A DNA stretch of 6,882 nucleotides, from contig CALBXV010000251.1 of assembly GCA_937890045.1 (NCBI GenBank), forward strand, positions 1 through 6,882. Direction: 5' to 3'. Positions 6,298-6,882 of the stretch are shown piece by piece; the first letter of the stretch is position 1; each line of letters opens with the position of its first letter. The notes under the pieces were generated by a model that was not told the origin of the DNA, did no database searches, and saw nothing but the letters and a program-made list of their open reading frames with translations. The DNA is from an uncultured archaeon. GTDB lineage: Archaea; Thermoproteota; Nitrososphaeria; Nitrososphaerales; CALBXV01. Both the position numbers and the translations under genes were made by a program.

Positions 6298-6530
6298 CTA
6301 TTCTCCCCTAGTTTCTTAATACATGAGCAATAGTTCTTTATAGCATCCAGTAATTCCATCTTACTGATACTATCATAACCCTTTTCCATTACATTATGGA
6401 GTACTCTCCATAAGTATTCATCACTATCGTGTCTTCCCTCTATATATCCATCATTAAATCCACTATCATACGCCTCTTTCTTGTCACTATATTGCTCTAT
6501 ATCATCATTATACATCATTCCCTTGTCCAT
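6294..6530 (-). CDS. 78-aa small phage protein with Gly/Tyr motif, upstream of dnaB
   Basis: The protein begins MDKGMMYNDDIEQYSDKKEA and carries Y-D-S-G-F-N-D-G-Y-I-E-G-R-H-D (residues 21-35). A helical stretch and a Cys-x-Cys (68-70) near the C-terminus follow. The Y-x-x-G-[FY]-x-D-G-Y-x-x-G...D pattern is shared with the 86-aa charged protein downstream of the helicase. An in-frame ATG at 6572 would add 14 residues. The ATG at 6530 is preferred because AGAAGGAG precedes it with a six-base spacer, and the longer form would overlap the HNH gene. The TGA overlaps the helicase's GTG, so the two genes are probably translationally coupled. No family is recognised and the function is unknown; an accessory replication role would rest on position alone. 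Confidence 0.78.
   Translation of the reverse strand: MDKGMMYNDDIEQYSDKKEAYDSGFNDGYIEGRHDSDEYLWRVLHNVMEKGYDSISKMELLDAIKNYCSCIKKLGENR
6426..6470 (-). repeat. Gly/Tyr motif shared with the 86-aa charged protein
   Basis: Residues 21-35 of the 78-aa protein match residues 37-55 of the 86-aa charged protein in the pattern Y-x-x-G-[YF]-x-D-G-Y-x-x-G-D, if a four-residue gap is allowed. This may be one distant gene family flanking the helicase, or convergence on a low-complexity motif. Confidence 0.4.
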
Positions 6531-6536
6531 ATTCGT

Positions 6537-6544
6537 CTCCTTCT
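6537..6544 (-). promoter_or_regulatory. Ribosome-binding site deciding the start of the 78-aa gene
   Basis: On the - strand this reads AGAAGGAG with a six-base spacer (ACGAAT) to the ATG at 6530. The alternative ATG at 6572 has only GAAAGGACATG well upstream, inside the HNH coding region, and is less well placed. The shorter product is therefore chosen. Confidence 0.65.
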
Positions 6545-6565
6545 TATTAAAATGAGTTCCGTTTC

Positions 6566-6856
6566 CTAACATTTTTCATGTCCTTTCTTATGACATTCCA
6601 CACAAAGAACCTCTTGTTTATCTGGGGACACCAGAAGTTCCTTGTATATAAACTTAATAATTTTATCCCATTTAATACCCCTCTTATGATGAACACATGT
6701 CTTAATCTCTCTACCCTTTGCCTTACTACCCTTCTTACCACACACCTGACACGTATTACTATCTCTCTTTATCACTGCCGCTCTTTCTCTACTCCTCAGA
6801 GACAGTTGCCTGAGTGCCGCTTTTATCCTTGATGGTGGTGTCTTTGCCTTATTCAT
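6566..6856 (-). CDS. HNH endonuclease, CxxC/HH/CxxCH type; may be 5'-partial
   Basis: Counted from the ATG at 6856, the 96-residue protein has RSRERAAVIKRD (21-32) before C36-Q-V-C39. V55-H56-H57-K follows, then LLVSP and C85-V-E-C88-H89. This is a zinc-stabilised HNH (beta-beta-alpha metal) nuclease core; the tetra-Cys site and the H56/H57 pair are intact. The Lys/Arg-rich start (residues 3-31) likely contacts DNA. Possible roles include nicking or cutting during replication or packaging, or a free-standing homing nuclease; none can be chosen here. The frame stays open to the right edge (codons RLKKFCLI precede the ATG) and no good ribosome-binding site is visible, so the gene could start outside the window. 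In another frame, - strand AAG at 6881 to TAA at 6849 could be the tail of an upstream gene overlapping this ATG. Confidence 0.88.
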   Translation of the reverse strand: MNKAKTPPSRIKAALRQLSLRSRERAAVIKRDSNTCQVCGKKGSKAKGREIKTCVHHKRGIKWDKIIKFIYKELLVSPDKQEVLCVECHKKGHEKC

Positions 6857-6882
6857 TATCAAGCAGAACTTTTTCAGCCTTC

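Noticed and set aside
6566..6856. HNH gene as part of a group I intron or intein
   Set aside because: Neighbouring genes are intact with their own ribosome-binding sites, the helicase has no insertion at its Walker A site, and no split gene or intron-like flanks are visible.

Overview
This window looks like part of a tailed-phage or prophage genome. The evidence is a very large virion-type protein carrying polyvalent-protein signatures, a phage-sized DnaB helicase, an HNH endonuclease and several tiny genes packed head to tail. The DNA is AT-rich (about 37-42% GC in sampled stretches). It favours AGA/AGG and ATA codons and uses strong AGGAGG-type ribosome-binding sites, so a low-GC bacterial host, perhaps a Firmicute, is plausible. 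The sequence does not prove the host, and no database search was possible.

Left part, + strand (1-3917): one enormous reading frame is open from the first base, so its N-terminus lies outside the window. It encodes a large putative virion or ejected protein. It has a zincin-like HExxH region whose first histidine is Glu, a central coiled coil, and a C-terminal region like the large polyvalent protein-associated domain LPD38. A 35-residue single-pass membrane protein follows, coupled by an ATGA overlap.

Middle (about 3898-3920): the + strand module and the - strand module meet tail to tail. The two last genes overlap by 8 bp, and a perfect 7-bp inverted repeat spans both stop codons.

Right part, - strand (read from the right edge leftwards): HNH endonuclease (may start outside the window), 78-aa Gly/Tyr-rich protein, DnaB helicase (GTG start, GTGA overlap), 86-aa charged protein with a similar Gly/Tyr motif, 75-aa Cys-rich protein, a 138-bp gap, 86-aa conserved phage-type protein, and a glutaredoxin-like protein. 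Spacing is tight enough for a single operon, except at the 138-bp gap.

That gap (4361-4498) is the most unexplained part. It holds a bulged hairpin with a T7 tract, a promoter-like pair of hexamers lying on that hairpin, and a GC-rich (about 54%) leader with two competing stem arms. The next gene starts only after this, at a strong ribosome-binding site. The last two genes may therefore be expressed separately from the helicase operon. No stretch over 300 bp lacks a gene. I saw no tRNA, rRNA, CRISPR array, integrase, IS element or intein. Apart from the leader and the small unknown genes, the content fits ordinary phage replication and virion modules, and I found no clear new multi-gene system.
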